A DNA stretch of 61,153 nt, taken from NCBI RefSeq assembly GCF_016862975.1, contig NZ_BONZ01000007.1:1-61153 (forward strand), read 5' to 3'. Positions 59,537 through 61,153 of the stretch are shown here, piece by piece. The stretch comes from Rugosimonospora africana. Lineage in GTDB: Bacteria; Actinomycetota; Actinomycetes; Mycobacteriales; Micromonosporaceae. Both the position numbers and the translations under genes were made by a program. Under the pieces are notes generated by a model. It had not been told where the DNA came from and made no database searches. It worked only from the letters and a program-made list of their open reading frames with translations. Each line of letters begins with the position of its first letter. The first letter of the stretch is position 1.

Positions 59537-60826
59537 ATGGTCAGCTGGGTTCCTGGCGCGGACGCGTCGCTCTTCCCGGTCGAGAATCTGCCCTACGGTG
59601 TGTTCCGGACCGCCGGTGACGGTGCCAACGGCCCCGCCGATGGCTCCGCTGGCCCCGGCGGCGGTGCCGTCGGCGACGCACGCGACGGCAGCCCGCGAAT
59701 CGGCGCCGCGATCGGTGACTTCGTTGTCGACCTGGGCGCGCTCGCGGCCGGGCAACGGCATCCGGCCGAGCCGCTGCTGTCCGCCGCGACTCTGAACGAC
59801 CTGTTGGCGGCCGGTCCGGCCAGGTGGCGGGAGGTGCGCGGCTGGCTCGCCGGGCTGCTCACCGATCCGGCCGCGGAAAACGCCGTCCGGCCGCACCTGG
59901 TGGCTCGCGACACGGTGGAGATGCTGCTGCCGTTCGACGTCGCCGACTACGTCGACTTCTACTCGTCCGAACACCACGCCACGAACGTCGGCCGGCTGTT
60001 CCGCCCGAACTCCGACCCGCTGCCGGTGAACTGGAAGCACCTGCCGATCGGGTACCACGGCCGATCCGGTACCGTCGCCGTCTCCCGCCACCCGGTGGTT
60101 CGACCGCAGGGGCAGCGCAAGGACCCGTCGTCAGACACACCCACGTTCGGGCCGTCCCAGCGCCTGGACGTCGAGGTGGAGGTCGGGTTCGTCGTCGGCG
60201 TCCCGTCCGAGCGGAGCCGCCCGGTCGGCGTCGCCGACTTCGCCGATCACGTGTTCGGGGTGTGTCTGGTCAACGACTGGTCGGCGCGTGACCTGCAGTC
60301 CTGGGAGTATGTCCCGCTCGGCCCGTTCCTCGGCAAGTCGTTCCTGACCTCGGTGTCGCCCTGGATCGTGCCGCTGGACGCGCTGCGGCACGCCCGGGTC
60401 GACCCGCCGCCGCGCGAGCCCGAACCGCTGCCGTACCTGCGGGACGCGCCCGGTGATCCGTGGGGTTTGGACATCGAACTCGAACTCGCGATCAACGGTA
60501 CGGTCGTGTCCCGCCCGCCGTTCCGCTCCATGTACTGGACGCCGGCCCAGCAGTTGGCGCACCTGACCTGTAACGGAGCCTCGCTGCGTACCGGCGACCT
60601 GTTCGCGTCCGGCACGGTCAGCGGCCCCGAACCCGGTCAGCGTGGCTCACTGCTTGAGCTGTCCTGGGGCGGCGCCGACCCGGTATGGCTGGCCGACGGC
60701 ACGTCACGGACCTTCCTGGCCGACGGCGACGAGGCGACGATCCGGGCCTGGGCCCCCGGCCCCGGCGGCATCAGGCTCGGCCTGGGCGAGGTACGCGGCC
60801 GGGTCGAGCCGGCCCGCGGGCACTGA
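59537..60826 (+). CDS. fahA: Fumarylacetoacetase
   Basis: A 429-residue enzyme that cleaves fumarylacetoacetate to fumarate and acetoacetate, the last step of tyrosine/phenylalanine breakdown through homogentisate. Motifs: WVPGADASLFPVENLPYGVF at the start, DFYSSEHHATNVG, NWKHLPIGYHGR, FVVGVPSER, VNDWSARDLQSWEY and LGPFLGKSFLTSVSPWI. Residues about 28-50 are a Gly/Ala-rich insertion not usual in the family. An IclR gene is divergent. Earlier genes of the pathway are not in the window. Confidence 0.93.
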   Translation: MVSWVPGADASLFPVENLPYGVFRTAGDGANGPADGSAGPGGGAVGDARDGSPRIGAAIGDFVVDLGALAAGQRHPAEPLLSAATLNDLLAAGPARWREVRGWLAGLLTDPAAENAVRPHLVARDTVEMLLPFDVADYVDFYSSEHHATNVGRLFRPNSDPLPVNWKHLPIGYHGRSGTVAVSRHPVVRPQGQRKDPSSDTPTFGPSQRLDVEVEVGFVVGVPSERSRPVGVADFADHVFGVCLVNDWSARDLQSWEYVPLGPFLGKSFLTSVSPWIVPLDALRHARVDPPPREPEPLPYLRDAPGDPWGLDIELELAINGTVVSRPPFRSMYWTPAQQLAHLTCNGASLRTGDLFASGTVSGPEPGQRGSLLELSWGGADPVWLADGTSRTFLADGDEATIRAWAPGPGGIRLGLGEVRGRVEPARGH

Positions 60827-60885
60827 GACCAGGAACGCCCGCCGAACTGTGGGACCGGCGCCCCCGGGCGTGCGAGGCTGTGGAC

Positions 60886-61131
60886 ATGGATGACAAGCAG
60901 ATCCTTCACCAGATCAGTGCGCTGGTCGACGAGGAGCACCAGTTGCGCGGCCGGGTCCAGCACGGGCAGCTGAGCGCCGACGACGAGCGCGCCCGGTTGC
61001 GTGAGGTGGAAGAGTCCCTGGACCAGTGCTGGGACCTGTTGCGGCAGCGCCGGGCGGCCCGGGAGACCGGCGGCGACCCGGAGCAGTCGCACGCCCGGCC
61101 GACCGGCGAGGTGGAGGGCTACTTGCAGTAG
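60886..61131 (+). CDS. DUF2630 protein
   Basis: An 81-residue protein with the DUF2630 pattern DKQILHQISALVDEEHQLR, LREVEESLDQCWDLLRQRRA and a charged tail. Predicted two-helix coiled coil; function unknown. The ATG at 60886 is 60 bp after fahA. Confidence 0.88.
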   Translation: MDDKQILHQISALVDEEHQLRGRVQHGQLSADDERARLREVEESLDQCWDLLRQRRAARETGGDPEQSHARPTGEVEGYLQ

Positions 61132-61153
61132 CCGAGTACGGCCGCCAGCGACG

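Overview
The window looks like chromosome from a high-GC filamentous actinomycete, most probably in the Micromonosporales. The signs are strong G/C third positions, frequent GTG and TTG starts, many ATGA or GTGA gene overlaps, several ECF sigma factors, an actinomycete integrative and conjugative element (AICE), and FHA, DUF2630 and SigE-type families. No species is claimed.

Region 1 (1-20,700) is ordinary chromosome. It holds a TetR regulator; an ECF sigma gene overlapping a membrane-anchored BNR/Asp-box protein; a Tat-exported phosphoesterase of the phospholipase C family; a secreted M28 peptidase; an LtrA membrane protein with an alpha/beta-hydrolase remnant at its end; a DoxX-like protein; smpB; a small membrane gene, an ECF sigma gene and a PAS/EAL protein in one operon; a dinucleotide-binding oxidoreductase; a flippase-like membrane protein; a degraded adenylation-domain gene divergent from a LysR gene; a carboxymuconolactone-decarboxylase/hydrolase fusion; and a SRPBCC-YCII-ECF42 operon.

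Region 2 (20,757-41,357) is an AICE integrated in the 3' half of tRNA-Arg(CCU). It is bounded by a perfect 60-bp direct repeat, and the copies are 20,601 bp apart. From the tRNA side it carries int, xis, a RepSA-type initiator, a DUF2637/SpdB-like protein, an FtsK/TraB-type DNA translocase, two small genes, a Pra-like activator and a GntR (KorSA-like) regulator, then small zinc or DUF6907 proteins, an XRE regulator and a HAD hydrolase. Two cargo blocks stand out. Between pra and the GntR gene is an NB-ARC/TPR protein next to a two-helix membrane protein; the two share a short N-x-I-x-G-G...G-R-D...V-x-L-P motif, suggesting an NLR/effector pair coupled by an amyloid-like motif. To the right is a lower-GC three-gene operon (nuclease-like protein, small middle protein, zinc-hook ABC ATPase) resembling the ABC three-component conflict systems. 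Both are candidate defence systems. A membrane protein/PadR pair closes the element.

Region 3 (41,358-49,265) starts with the right att copy and about 160 bp resembling the int-side end of the AICE. An integrase 3' remnant, a decayed copy of the small zinc protein and a fragment of the XRE gene follow. This is the wreck of a second, related AICE in tandem, mixed with small membrane proteins, SMI1/SUKH-like proteins, a second LtrA gene and truncated phosphotransferase and HTH genes.

Region 4 (49,275-61,153) is chromosome again: a siderophore-interacting protein, a MmcQ/YjbR protein, a beta-carbonic-anhydrase-like protein, a DUF4097 lipoprotein, a von Willebrand A protein, an FHA protein, a RecQ-phosphoribosyltransferase fusion whose coding region contains a 52-bp dispersed repeat, a histidine phosphatase, an IclR regulator divergent from fumarylacetoacetase, and a DUF2630 protein.
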